Below the pieces are notes generated by a model. It searched no databases, was not told where the DNA came from, and saw only the letters and a list, made by a program, of their open reading frames with translations. DNA of 23,010 nt. It comes from a virus. The position numbers and the translations under genes are program-made. Shown piece by piece: positions 1 to 9,169 of the stretch; the stretch's first letter is position 1; each line of letters begins with the position of its first letter. The stretch is from positions 1 to 23,010 of IMG/VR virus record IMGVR_UViG_3300001533_001634; one strand, 5' to 3'.

Positions 1-3000
1 GATGTATTAGTATTATTGATCGTATTCCACAATGATAGATCAACCGACGATGGTATATCCACATAAGAAAACATACCAAGCATCGATTCAACATTTTGTG
101 TATCCCAACCATCAAGCTCAAATCCATCAGGCAGGTTAGCATACGTAAACATATTCTGCATCGTAGTACCTGGAGGGGAGTCAATCAACTGCCATCCATT
201 CAAGCTCATACCCGATGGTATATTAACCAAGTAAAACATACTAGAGAATGATGAACAGTTTTCTAGATTCCAGTTTGTTATAGAAATATCATCAGCAATA
301 AATGCTCTATCAAACATACCGGTCATAGTTTCAACATAACGTGTATTCCATCCTGATAAATCTAACCCGGCTTGGATGGAGGCACGCTCAAACATATTCA
401 TCATATTAATAGGTGATCCACTAGTATTTAATGCCCAACCCAAGGTAACACCAGTTGGTATAACTGATGAGTAGAACATACGATTAAAGTTTGTTACCGA
501 AGAGACATCCCAACTTCCAATACCCATTGTTGTAGTTAAATCTTTATTGTAAAACATTAAACTCATATTAGTTGCTGATGATGTATCCCAAGTAGATAAG
601 TCCTGATCAAATGCAGTAGCTTGTCTAAACATACCACTGAAATTTGTTACACTAGAAACATCCCAATCGGCAAGAGGTTGATTAAATTGATTGTTTAACA
701 TAAAACAATCAACCATATTGGTAACACCAGAAGTGTCCCAGTGTGATATATCTGAATTCATCTTGCTAGTTGAGAAAGCTTTCTCCATATCGGTAACACC
801 AGTCATATCTGGAGTATCTGGAGCTGCAGGTAGAGTAGTTAGATTTGATGTAAAGTATAATTGATATTTATTTGCAAGACCAATCTGATGACCATCAGCT
901 ACTGAACCCCATCTAGTTATTGATAATAATTTATATTTGTCTTCACCCAAAGGACCAAATCCAAATCCTTTCAATGTCCCAGAAGTCATAATATCATATA
1001 TACCCTCAGTAGCATAAGTGTGAGTAACTTCCGCTTGATTATATGTTGTTATATGATCTGATGTCCCATCACCCCAATAAACAGTAAAGTCGTATGTTCC
1101 AGTTGAGTCCAGTGGCAACTTAACTTGATTTGAAGTAGTTGAACCACCAGTATAGGTCTTAGTTGTATCCCAAGTAGATAATGAGTAAGTAAGAGTTATA
1201 TCGTTTAAGATTGTTAGGTTGAATACCTTATCCTGTGTTGCTCCCTCTAATGATATAGTTGCAGTCATAGTTAGTGACTCATCATCATAAGGATTACGTT
1301 GTAAAACCTCACCATCACTATTCATATAAGTTGGTTTTGAACTTACCCAACTGACTGTTGAACCGTGTAAGCTTGTAGCTGGTAGAATAACATCATCCTC
1401 TATTTCTAATAATGAAGCATTACCATTTAAGTCAATTTCAACATTATCAATTGCTTCTTGTAATCTCATATCTTGTAATATAGTTAGATTAAATTGTTTA
1501 CTAGCAGTATCACTTAAGTAAGTCGCTGAGACCGTTAGAGTAATATTAACATCATCATAGAAGCTTCTTTCTTCAAGAACTCCAGTTTTTGTCATATAGA
1601 AAGAATTGGACGTTGTCCAGTTTAATTCGGTATTATAAAGTCCTATTGTTGGCAATAATACATCTCCTGTAATTTCACTCAATGATGCATTACTTAATAA
1701 TCCAATTTCAACATCATCAATGATTTCTTCAGCAAGATTTAATCTCTCTATAAATCTTGCTGTTATAGTCATCTCACCCTTAAGAAGATTTGACTGTAAT
1801 CCAATTACTTCAAGTTTATAGAGACGTATTCTATCATTTCCAAAATAAACATAAGCATTAATATTGTCTTCCAGCACAAGATTCATAAACTTTGTTGTCG
1901 TCTTGAATGTAAATGTTGGAAATATACCACCAAATGAGTTATATATCTCTGTTGCAAATGCTTCGGCATCTGTTGATTCAACAAGAAGTGTTTTAATCTC
2001 TCTTAATTTCTTTCTTCTATATTTATTGAAGAGTTCTTGTTCTTGACTGTCATCAATTATGAATGAGTGTTTTCCAGTTGACCACGCTCTATTGTATCCA
2101 ACTCTAACCTTTGATGTATATTCTTCCTGCGGCTGACTCTCTTTTGTGTAGTCAAGTTGGTCTAAAACTTCAATTGTATCAACAATTGCTTTATCTGGAT
2201 CTCTATATCTGAATGTAATCCTACCATCACCTTGTATAAATAAGATTCCTTGCAGAGTGGTTGAAATCTCTCCAATGACATCAATTAATTTTTTACTTTC
2301 AGTTATTGCCAGGCAAATATCTGGTGCAAGTAGAGTGGCAGCTTCCCACTCATCTGTGTTAAATGTATCTGAGTTATAATCTATATCTGTATATGTAATT
2401 ATTAAATCTTTGATAATATCAAGTGCATTGGTTATATCATATCCCTGATATGTAACAGTAACGGCTTGTCCCGGACTATAACTGGCGGTACTTATTCTAA
2501 ATGTTGCATCATTAAGCAATACATTGCTAAATATAACCTCAATTCCCTCAACATAAACCTTTTCAATTGATTGTATTGAATACTTTGTTGTGTCAGCAAT
2601 CTTAAATTGATAATATGACGCTGATGCCTCTTGATTTGTGCAAACTGCTTGTTGTTTATTAATACTTCCATATGCGATCGGAATAACTTCTCCGTCATTT
2701 CCTTCATTCAAGTCAATATAATTTGATTTACTGTATATATTACTTGGAACATCAACTGAGATGTTTTTTCTTGGATCTCTTATTTTAATTACTGTTTTTT
2801 GTTCAGAGTTACTAAATGATTCAAAATATCCGACATAAACAGTTTGATATTCATCAAATGGCAGATCATCAAGTCCAAATTTTATGCTTACTTTCTGTCC
2901 ATAAACATCATCTTCAGCTAATCTGTCAAAGTATCCATCAGTGTTATCTAAAGTAACCACACCCGAGTCAAATGATATAGTTCCAAAATAAAGAGGATCT

Positions 3001-3506
3001 TTTGTAAAGTTTATAGTTGGTATTGTTTGAACTCTTCCTTCTAAGAAGAAGTCATCAAAAAATACTTCTTTGTTTGAGTATCCTTCAACTATGCCCAAAA
3101 TAATTGTTTGAAACTCTAAGTTTAGATCTTTTTTATTATCTAATTTTACATATAATTCCTGATTTGCATAATCCCAATAAAAGCCCTTTGATGATAATCT
3201 AAGATTATTCAGAGTTGATGCTTCACTAAATAAATTATCATCAATAAACACCGATGATATTCTATATGCTGTGGTATACCCCGTATAAAATGCAGGTAAA
3301 GTATCATTTCCTGAAGAACCATATGAAAAATATCCCCAGCCACCAGATCCATATGAAAAATCAGTGGTTCTTTCTAGATTAGAATATACTGTCTTCCAAA
3401 TATATGGTTCTTCTTTTATCCATAGTTTATCGTATTTAACTCCCCTGCTAAGTTCAAACACAACAACTTTTTCTGTTATGGGCTTATTAAGTAAATCTTC
3501 TATCAT
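1..3506 (-). CDS. Tail hub / tail-tip adhesin with Ig-like and BspA (DUF285) repeats, 3' end outside window
   Basis: The frame is open for at least 1168 codons and runs off the window at base 1. It starts at ATG 3506..3504 behind AAGGAA, 16 nt after the fibre gene stop. Residues 1 to about 585 look like a siphophage tail-hub or baseplate protein: they are beta-rich, with the motif VVTLDNTDGYFD and a later FRYRDPDKAIVDT stretch, and the position after tape measure and distal tail protein fits. Residues about 590-675 and 680-768 are two related atrophied bacterial Ig domains (LP...W.S....G.L.R pattern). Residues about 770-850 form a BspA-type domain with WGDG at 811-814 followed by a THTY motif. 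From residue about 892 onward there are about ten BspA/DUF285 repeats (W-D-T-S-x-V-T-x-M-x-x-M-F type). By family knowledge such repeats are surface-exposed adhesion modules. I infer that the N-terminus closes the tail tip and the C-terminus contacts the cell. The exact hub family and the C-terminal end are unknown. Confidence 0.85.
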   Translation of the reverse strand, partial: MIEDLLNKPITEKVVVFELSRGVKYDKLWIKEEPYIWKTVYSNLERTTDFSYGSGGWGYFSYGSSGNDTLPAFYTGYTTAYRISSVFIDDNLFSEASTLNNLRLSSKGFYWDYANQELYVKLDNKKDLNLEFQTIILGIVEGYSNKEVFFDDFFLEGRVQTIPTINFTKDPLYFGTISFDSGVVTLDNTDGYFDRLAEDDVYGQKVSIKFGLDDLPFDEYQTVYVGYFESFSNSEQKTVIKIRDPRKNISVDVPSNIYSKSNYIDLNEGNDGEVIPIAYGSINKQQAVCTNQEASASYYQFKIADTTKYSIQSIEKVYVEGIEVIFSNVLLNDATFRISTASYSPGQAVTVTYQGYDITNALDIIKDLIITYTDIDYNSDTFNTDEWEAATLLAPDICLAITESKKLIDVIGEISTTLQGILFIQGDGRITFRYRDPDKAIVDTIEVLDQLDYTKESQPQEEYTSKVRVGYNRAWSTGKHSFIIDDSQEQELFNKYRRKKLREIKTLLVESTDAEAFATEIYNSFGGIFPTFTFKTTTKFMNLVLEDNINAYVYFGNDRIRLYKLEVIGLQSNLLKGEMTITARFIERLNLAEEIIDDVEIGLLSNASLSEITGDVLLPTIGLYNTELNWTTSNSFYMTKTGVLEERSFYDDVNITLTVSATYLSDTASKQFNLTILQDMRLQEAIDNVEIDLNGNASLLEIEDDVILPATSLHGSTVSWVSSKPTYMNSDGEVLQRNPYDDESLTMTATISLEGATQDKVFNLTILNDITLTYSLSTWDTTKTYTGGSTTSNQVKLPLDSTGTYDFTVYWGDGTSDHITTYNQAEVTHTYATEGIYDIMTSGTLKGFGFGPLGEDKYKLLSITRWGSVADGHQIGLANKYQLYFTSNLTTLPAAPDTPDMTGVTDMEKAFSTSKMNSDISHWDTSGVTNMVDCFMLNNQFNQPLADWDVSSVTNFSGMFRQATAFDQDLSTWDTSSATNMSLMFYNKDLTTTMGIGSWDVSSVTNFNRMFYSSVIPTGVTLGWALNTSGSPINMMNMFERASIQAGLDLSGWNTRYVETMTGMFDRAFIADDISITNWNLENCSSFSSMFYLVNIPSGMSLNGWQLIDSPPGTTMQNMFTYANLPDGFELDGWDTQNVESMLGMFSYVDIPSSVDLSLWNTINNTNT

Positions 3507-3522
3507 TCTAATTCCTTATCGG

Positions 3523-4911
3523 CTATGAGAGTACATTTAATGTCCTCAAGTTTCCCACAAAAATTTTATTGTCTGATATTTCAGTTCGTCTAAATCCGTA
3601 ATTCACAGTACCATTGGTGATATTTAATTGATCAATCGCCCTACTAGAAAAATTCACTCCATCATTTGAAACTAGCAACCTGCTTTTATTTGCAATAATC
3701 ATAATGTTTTCATATATGGTGCCTCCTGAGATACCTTGGCCGTGAGCAATCGTTTTTGTATTCCAGGTAGAACCATTGTTTGAGGTGTATAGAATTTTTA
3801 TTAGAAATGATTCAGAACCAGGAGTTATGATAAATTCAAATTCAGCAAACACGCACTGTTGATCATAAGTTCCCCCAACTATATACCAAGCGGGATTTAA
3901 TTCAGAATCACTTGATCCTGCCAATGCCCAGCTTAGACCTGCATTGCTAGAAAAATAAGCATTTTCCTGAATTGTAAGTGCTGCTGTGCAACCTGATTCT
4001 GAACCTGATTCTGATCCTGATTCATTGATTTTAATCGCTGCGATCCGGTCGAGCGGCTCTACTGATATTGTTGAAAAACTTGTACCTCCGTCTGTTGATC
4101 TATACACCTTGCCATCGCTGCCTCCGACCAATATAATATCATCAAGTTTATCAAAACAATAACTAGTATTACCGACATCTGCGAAGTCAGTCCAGGTTCT
4201 TCCACCATTATCTGATTCTTTAATCACACCGTCAGACATTAATAAATAATAATTATGAGAATTCTTCTCATAAACCAGGTCTGTAGCAGTTGGAGAAGTA
4301 AATACATCAGTTTCAGATAAAGAGTTGTTCGAATATCTTAATATTCGACTACTGGAGGAAGATACAGTCAATACTAGAACGTCACCGTATTTACTACACT
4401 GGATTGATTTAATTTGACCACTGGTACTGAACACAGAGGTTGAAAATTCTTGCAAAGTAAGTAAATTTTTATTTATTTTTTCTACCAATGAAACAGTGGA
4501 TTCATTACTTTCAATCTGACTGTCATTAAATATCTTATCAAAAATCCAAATTGAGCCCTTTTTAATAAATCTAGCTATATATCTATTATCAGACCCATCA
4601 TAGTATCCTTTATGCAATTCACTATACTGAGGTATATCAGTATTTGTAAAATGTGCTTCTCCCGAAGCACCACCAGCTACATATACATAAACAACTCCAT
4701 CACTCACACCAGAGTCAGTTATAGCTTGATCAGCATCAACTTGATATAATACACCATCAATATCAACTGCACTTCCTGCTGCCAATTGTGGAGGATTTGT
4801 ATCAGTAAAATCTATAGCTATATATCCCTTTTTCAAAAGATTCTTACTTACAATCTCACTCTGCCAATCTGTGTCTAAATAACTAGCATTATCAATCTTG
4901 TTAAAAGCCAT
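3523..4911 (-). CDS. Tail fibre-like protein with Asp-box (BNR) repeats
   Basis: This is a 462-residue protein between the distal tail protein and the hub, with AAGGAG 5 nt before its ATG. Residues 1-125 resemble the N-terminal attachment part of tail fibres (a compact beta-rich segment with VDIDGVLYQVD). A short Asn/Ser-rich linker follows. The rest has five Asp-box-like motifs, at about 232-240 (ESDNGGRTW), 272-279 (STDGGTSF), 321-328, 376-383 (TSNNGSTW) and 415-421, which suggests a beta-propeller of the BNR type. Residues 297-307 are a low-complexity ESGS repeat encoded by a 12-nt tandem repeat. Asp boxes are folding motifs found in sialidases and many non-enzymatic propellers, and I see no basis for claiming catalysis. 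A receptor- or glycan-contacting tail protein is inferred from domain type and position. Confidence 0.75.
   Translation of the reverse strand: MAFNKIDNASYLDTDWQSEIVSKNLLKKGYIAIDFTDTNPPQLAAGSAVDIDGVLYQVDADQAITDSGVSDGVVYVYVAGGASGEAHFTNTDIPQYSELHKGYYDGSDNRYIARFIKKGSIWIFDKIFNDSQIESNESTVSLVEKINKNLLTLQEFSTSVFSTSGQIKSIQCSKYGDVLVLTVSSSSSRILRYSNNSLSETDVFTSPTATDLVYEKNSHNYYLLMSDGVIKESDNGGRTWTDFADVGNTSYCFDKLDDIILVGGSDGKVYRSTDGGTSFSTISVEPLDRIAAIKINESGSESGSESGCTAALTIQENAYFSSNAGLSWALAGSSDSELNPAWYIVGGTYDQQCVFAEFEFIITPGSESFLIKILYTSNNGSTWNTKTIAHGQGISGGTIYENIMIIANKSRLLVSNDGVNFSSRAIDQLNITNGTVNYGFRRTEISDNKIFVGNLRTLNVLS
3991..4023 (-). repeat. 12-nt tandem repeat encoding ESGS in the fibre gene
   Basis: On the plus strand the unit CTGATTCTGAAC is repeated about 2.7 times, with one change in the last unit. 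It encodes the residues ESGSESGSESG on the minus strand. The unit is four codons long, so gain or loss of copies would lengthen or shorten a linker in the fibre without changing the reading frame. Confidence 0.75.
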
Positions 4912-4920
4912 ATACTCTCC

Positions 4921-5655
4921 TTAAAATACTTGTCTGACAGTAATATCACAACTATAATAACTGCCCCATTCCACTTTTTTAAAGCTTATACTATTATCTT
5001 CTATAACCGCAAAAATTGGTTCAAAGTCATTCAGATTATTAGCCCACAACATAACCCAAACTGGAGTAAGATTTTCAATATCTTCCCACATAGCAAGTAG
5101 CTTCTTTCTTGTTTCATTATCAAACTGAGGGAAGCTGAATGTAGTTTCAAGATATCTGTAGCCACGGTTCCCAAAAACTTGTCCGCTTACACTTATACTT
5201 CTTTGACTTGTTGTATTGTATTGAAGATCAACTTCTGGATCAATTCCTGGCATTTGAATATATTCGTCTCCAATGACTATGTATCCAATTGAGATTTTAA
5301 CAATACTGGAGTCCTCAATAACCAATCTCCACCATTGATAGGTTTCATCCAAATCGGTATAGTACATTGAGTCGGTCTCGGTTAATACTTGACTGTACTC
5401 AGGAGCAGTCCAACTATCAGTTGTATTAGCTTGAAGTGTGACGGTTGCAGTTGATGTTAAGTTTCCTCTATCAACTATGAATGATTTAATATCCATAGAT
5501 TCACCCAGATTTATTTTTATCCACTCATCATTTCCATCGAATCTAAATGTTTGAGCAAGATGAGCAATTTTAACTCTTTCTAAATCTTGATTTATATCAC
5601 TGCTTGATGCCGTTAATGTTGCTTCATTAATATGATTTGATGAATATATTCTCAT
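4921..5655 (-). CDS. Distal tail protein (Dit-like) with discoidin-like N-terminal domain
   Basis: The protein has 244 residues, directly follows the tape measure gene (the tape measure stop and this ATG are adjacent) and precedes the fibre and hub genes, the usual place of the distal tail protein. The N-terminal 125 residues read like an F5/8 type C (discoidin-like) carbohydrate-binding fold, with WIKINLGESMDIKSFIVDRG, then TVTLQAN and WWRLVIED. The C-terminal part, with YRYLETTFSFPQFD and WVMLWANNLNDFEP and ending in a beta strand, resembles small tail-tip ring proteins. The ribosome site GAGGGG lies inside the end of the tape measure gene, implying coupled translation. Tail-ring function is inferred mainly from synteny. 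The discoidin-like fold is a pattern-level call without a search. Confidence 0.65.
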   Translation of the reverse strand: MRIYSSNHINEATLTASSSDINQDLERVKIAHLAQTFRFDGNDEWIKINLGESMDIKSFIVDRGNLTSTATVTLQANTTDSWTAPEYSQVLTETDSMYYTDLDETYQWWRLVIEDSSIVKISIGYIVIGDEYIQMPGIDPEVDLQYNTTSQRSISVSGQVFGNRGYRYLETTFSFPQFDNETRKKLLAMWEDIENLTPVWVMLWANNLNDFEPIFAVIEDNSISFKKVEWGSYYSCDITVRQVF

Positions 5656-8600
5656 TTACATCCCCTCTACAATTGCTGTTGCTGGCACTCTTATTTCACC
5701 ATTATTTAGAGCATCTTGAGTGACATTAATTGTTCCAACCGCAACACCATCAATAAATATGTTTAATACCATATTGTCGTCTGTTTGTGTTTCAGCAACT
5801 GTTGCCTGCTGTGAATCCGATATGGCTTGACCCAGTGCTGAGTATGTATTATCATTAAGAGGTAAGATTGCTTCTGGTCCGGCTTCTCCAACTAGAGCAT
5901 CCATTGGTCCAGTTACAACACCACCCTCGGCAAATGCTGGCTTAGGTGGTGGTGGCTGACTTGCTACAACAGCAATTTGAGCTGCACCAATGGCACCTAA
6001 TATAACCGCAGCTATTGCTCCACCAATTGGTCCTAATTCTGCAAATCCTTTCATAATGGCTGTGGCCGTATTAACAACAATCTGTGCTATATTGAATGCT
6101 TTACTGGCATTGAATGCCTTCCTCTCAATATCCCACTTCTTCAATGCAGCTTCTCTTTCTAGTTTTTCAACTTCTTCTTGATATTTCTCCTCACCTAAAG
6201 CTTCTTTATCAAGTGCTGCAATTTTTGTTGCAAGTTCTGAGTCAATAATGTCCATTCTAACATCAAATGAATCTTCAACAAGCTGAGCTATTGAAGTATA
6301 GACATCCATAGCATAATCGCCAACAGTTTTCCAATACTCTTTTTCAATTTCTATTCTTTCTTCATTTTCTTCTTCAAGCCGCTCTGTTTTTTCTTCTTCA
6401 ATATCAGCCAATTTATTATCATAATAGGTATTTATTGCAAGTATAGATTTAGCAGTTAAGTTTTCTTGTTTTAAAGCTTCCTTTCTTTCCTGCTCAATTA
6501 AATAAGCTCTATTTCCAGCTTGTTGAGCAATTTTATTCAACCACTGTTGTTCAATGGCTACTTTCTGTGCTGCTTCATCTCTTATGATTGCAATTCTTTC
6601 TGCTGCTGCTGCTTGTTCAGCATCTTCTCTTTCTTTAACTGCAGCTTCTCTTTCTGCTTCATAGAATGCTCTAATATTGGTAGTGTCGGCTCCAATCTTG
6701 TTGGCAAGGGCTAATTCTTCTTGATAATTTCTTTCTATAACATCAAGCTTATCGGCTTCAAGTCTGAATACAAGGTCAGCATATTGTCGTTCAAGATTTG
6801 ATTTTTCTTCTAATCTTTGAAGTTCAAGTTGAGCTGCTTTTTCAGCATTAAGTGCTGCTTGTTGTCTTTGAGCAGCTGATTCTTCAGCTTCTTTGTCCAA
6901 TCCTTCCAACTGACTCTCAAGTTGAGTTATAAGAGCTTGCATTTCATTGATTGTTTGAACACCAAGAGTTTCTTCCCAAGCTTCGGTTGATCTATAATCA
7001 GCATTAATTAAATCTTGTATTTGCTGTCTTGCAGCTGCTAAGTTTTCTTCCAATAAACCACGAGCATCAATAAGTCCAAAGTCAAACCTTGCTTGTGCCT
7101 GGTCCTGTGCTTGTTCAAATTTTTCCAATGCCGCAAGTCGAGAATTAATTCTTCCTTGAATAATCTCCTCTCTTCTTTTAGCTTGCTCTTCCAATTCTTG
7201 ATTGATTCTTTCTTCTTCATCGGCTTCATCCGAAGATAGTTGAGTTTGTTGTTCCTGCTGAGCAGTTATTTGAGCATTAATTAATGAGGTTCTACTTGCA
7301 GCCGATACTCTTTCAAGTTCTGATCTTGCTTGTTGCTGTTGAGTGTCATATTGATCTTTTAATGTTTCAAGTGCTTCACGATAATAACCATTAACATTTT
7401 CATTAGCAAGTCCAATTTCAATAACGGTTCCATAAGCCACATCAAGATTATCACTTAAAGCAGCAACTTGTTCCCTTGCTGCATCCAATGCTAATTCCGA
7501 GTTGGTTGCTTCATCGGCTATATTGAACATTCCCATAGCTCCACGACCTATGGCATCTCCAATCATCTCATTGACTTCTAAGTTTTGTTTTAATGTTCTA
7601 CCATTTTGAGATATGGCTTGATTTGCAGTTTTGAGGGTTTCAACCTGAGTACGAACTTCATCAGTAATGAGACCTTGCTCTTCGGCTACTTGTATAGATT
7701 GCTCGACTGTTAGTCCAGTTTGATTTGCAAATTCGGTTATAGTTTCAACAACACTTTCGGCATTGCTGTTTATTTCAAGCATCTTATCAGCAGCTGCTTG
7801 ATATTGCTCTTCAAATCTTGCTTCTTTATTCTTTTCAATTAGAGTTGCAATTCCAATGGTCAGAGCTGCTACACCAGCCACTGCTGCAACAATTGGATTA
7901 GCTGCTAAGAATGCAATGGCTTTACTTATTCCACCAATTCCAGCAATAACTGGTCCAGATGCCGCCGCAACAGCACCGAGGGTTAATATGAGTTTTTGTT
8001 GGTCTTCATCCAGTGCTGCAAACTTCTCTGCAACATCCGAAACCACATCAACAACATCTTCGGCTATTGGTATTAGTTGCTCTCCTAATGATGCTGCAAC
8101 ATTAATTAATTCGGCTTTTAGTATTCTTGACTTGTTTGCAAGCTGATCAGATGTATTGGCAAAATCACCTTGAACTCTTTGTGTCTGCTCAAGTATAACT
8201 GCCAATCTTGCCGACACCATTGCTTGAGCACTTATCTCACCATTTGCATCGGCTAATCCCATCTCCATAGCTTTTGCTTGAACAGTAGCAGCATTCATTG
8301 TAACACCGAATCTTTCAAGAGGATCAATTTCACCTCTTAATCCGGATTGTATTGCTGCCAGTGCATCATTAACATCAGTATTAAAAACGGATGCTAAATC
8401 AGCTGCTCTTGTGGTTAAAGCTATAGTTGATTCTGCAGCTTCATCAGTTGCAATACCAGCATTAAGTAGAGCTGCTCCAGTTTTTGTTGAGAGTTCTTGA
8501 AATGCTGCTGTAGAAAGTCCAGCTGATTCGGCACTTATTTGACCAAATTCAAATATGGTATCAGCTGCTTCTCCAAAAACAACATTAACAGCATTAACAC

Positions 8601-8835
8601 TCTCTTGACCATCAACGGCAAACTTCAACATTGCTCCACCAGCCGCAGCAAGTGGTAGTGTTAGAGATTTTGTTAATGTTCCACCCAGTTTAATTGCTTT
8701 ATCACCAAAGGTATTTAGTGATTTTGAAAGTCCAGCCATTCTTGAATCAACAAGTGTGGCTTCAGTTTGAAATTCTTTAAAACCTTTTGTAGTCAGCTCG
8801 GCTTGTATTTGTCCAATTGTCATTGGTATAGCCAT
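5656..8835 (-). CDS. Tail tape measure protein
   Basis: At 1059 residues this is the longest complete gene in the window. It belongs to the tape measure type: it scaffolds tail-tube polymerisation, sets tail length and is usually ejected with the DNA. Residues about 95-250 carry the TP901-like core (GLSTAAFQELSTKTG, then GLRGEIDPLERFGV). Two strongly hydrophobic stretches lie at about 282-334 and 914-960. A long charged, Gln/Glu/Ala-rich coiled coil fills roughly residues 490-890. The typical C-terminal motif GGVVTGPMDALVGEAGPEA begins at about 971. The start follows GGGGAG at 8-nt spacing and lies 5 nt after the chaperone stop. I see no lysozyme or peptidase motif. If the usual 0.15 nm per residue holds, the tail would be about 150-160 nm long, which is a rule-of-thumb inference. 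Confidence 0.95.
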   Translation of the reverse strand: MAIPMTIGQIQAELTTKGFKEFQTEATLVDSRMAGLSKSLNTFGDKAIKLGGTLTKSLTLPLAAAGGAMLKFAVDGQESVNAVNVVFGEAADTIFEFGQISAESAGLSTAAFQELSTKTGAALLNAGIATDEAAESTIALTTRAADLASVFNTDVNDALAAIQSGLRGEIDPLERFGVTMNAATVQAKAMEMGLADANGEISAQAMVSARLAVILEQTQRVQGDFANTSDQLANKSRILKAELINVAASLGEQLIPIAEDVVDVVSDVAEKFAALDEDQQKLILTLGAVAAASGPVIAGIGGISKAIAFLAANPIVAAVAGVAALTIGIATLIEKNKEARFEEQYQAAADKMLEINSNAESVVETITEFANQTGLTVEQSIQVAEEQGLITDEVRTQVETLKTANQAISQNGRTLKQNLEVNEMIGDAIGRGAMGMFNIADEATNSELALDAAREQVAALSDNLDVAYGTVIEIGLANENVNGYYREALETLKDQYDTQQQQARSELERVSAASRTSLINAQITAQQEQQTQLSSDEADEEERINQELEEQAKRREEIIQGRINSRLAALEKFEQAQDQAQARFDFGLIDARGLLEENLAAARQQIQDLINADYRSTEAWEETLGVQTINEMQALITQLESQLEGLDKEAEESAAQRQQAALNAEKAAQLELQRLEEKSNLERQYADLVFRLEADKLDVIERNYQEELALANKIGADTTNIRAFYEAEREAAVKEREDAEQAAAAERIAIIRDEAAQKVAIEQQWLNKIAQQAGNRAYLIEQERKEALKQENLTAKSILAINTYYDNKLADIEEEKTERLEEENEERIEIEKEYWKTVGDYAMDVYTSIAQLVEDSFDVRMDIIDSELATKIAALDKEALGEEKYQEEVEKLEREAALKKWDIERKAFNASKAFNIAQIVVNTATAIMKGFAELGPIGGAIAAVILGAIGAAQIAVVASQPPPPKPAFAEGGVVTGPMDALVGEAGPEAILPLNDNTYSALGQAISDSQQATVAETQTDDNMVLNIFIDGVAVGTINVTQDALNNGEIRVPATAIVEGM

Positions 8836-8840
8836 CTAAA

Positions 8841-9116
8841 TTATCTCCCCATTCTTTGCTTTTTTCTTAACTCCCACAGCTCATATTGCCTTTTCAATTC
8901 TTCAATTGCTGTAGTTGTTCTATCACAAAGAGCTTGTAAATATAATTCTTTATACTTGCCTTTATCGAAGGTTAGATTTTTTCCCTTCTTAACCATAGCA
9001 TAATCAGTGGGGACTATTCTTTCTTGCGGTAGCCAGTGAATCTTATTTTGTAACTCCTCCCAGGTATAGGAGGACATCAGCTGATCTCTGGGGATGTGGT
9101 ATTCTCTTTCAACCAA
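8841..9116 (-). CDS. Tail assembly chaperone, C-terminal part reached by -1 frameshift (T of G/GT)
   Basis: This 91-residue stretch can be counted from a TTG codon at 9116, but the same frame is open without a stop up to the A9 run at 9186..9178 of the preceding gene. The TTG has no good ribosome site. The arrangement matches the lambda G/GT class: a small upstream protein and a -1 frameshift fusion, both needed for tail assembly chaperoning of the tape measure. Slippage on A-AAA-AAA gives a fusion of about 259 residues: 147 from the upstream frame, 21 from the region between (starting KQITEDNTLPGW) and these 91. The segment is basic and helical at its end (ALCDRTTTAIEELKRQYELWELRKKQRMGR region). 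It stops 5 nt before the tape measure start. The bases support the frameshift strongly. The chaperone role is inferred from position. Confidence 0.8.
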   Translation of the reverse strand: MVEREYHIPRDQLMSSYTWEELQNKIHWLPQERIVPTDYAMVKKGKNLTFDKGKYKELYLQALCDRTTTAIEELKRQYELWELRKKQRMGR

Positions 9117-9140
9117 ACTGATGTATTTATCTTTATTAGG

Positions 9141-9156
9141 TCTCCACCCAGGGAGA
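9141..9156 (-). other. Small hairpin downstream of the frameshift site
   Basis: In minus-strand RNA, UCUCC and GGAGA pair around a 6-nt loop. It starts about 21 nt after the slippery run and beyond the zero-frame stop codon. That is farther than typical frameshift-stimulating structures, so a role in slippage is only possible, not likely. Confidence 0.3.
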
Positions 9157-9169
9157 GTATTGTCTTCAG

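Noticed and set aside
1-840. Repeated pattern at the left edge considered as CRISPR or DNA satellite
   Set aside because: The periodicity is at the protein level (BspA repeats). DNA units are variable in length and sequence and lie in one open frame.
1-4911. Diversity-generating retroelement target in the tail adhesin or fibre
   Set aside because: No reverse transcriptase, template repeat or C-type lectin-like variable region is visible in the window.
7856-8146. Plus-strand 96-residue frame opposite the tape measure gene
   Set aside because: It is an antisense shadow of Ala-rich tape measure coding sequence, with low-complexity Ala/Thr/Ser content and no ribosome site.
9114-9116. TTG as an independent start for the downstream chaperone segment
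   Set aside because: There is no good ribosome site, and the frame is continuously open back to the A9 run, so frameshift access explains it better.
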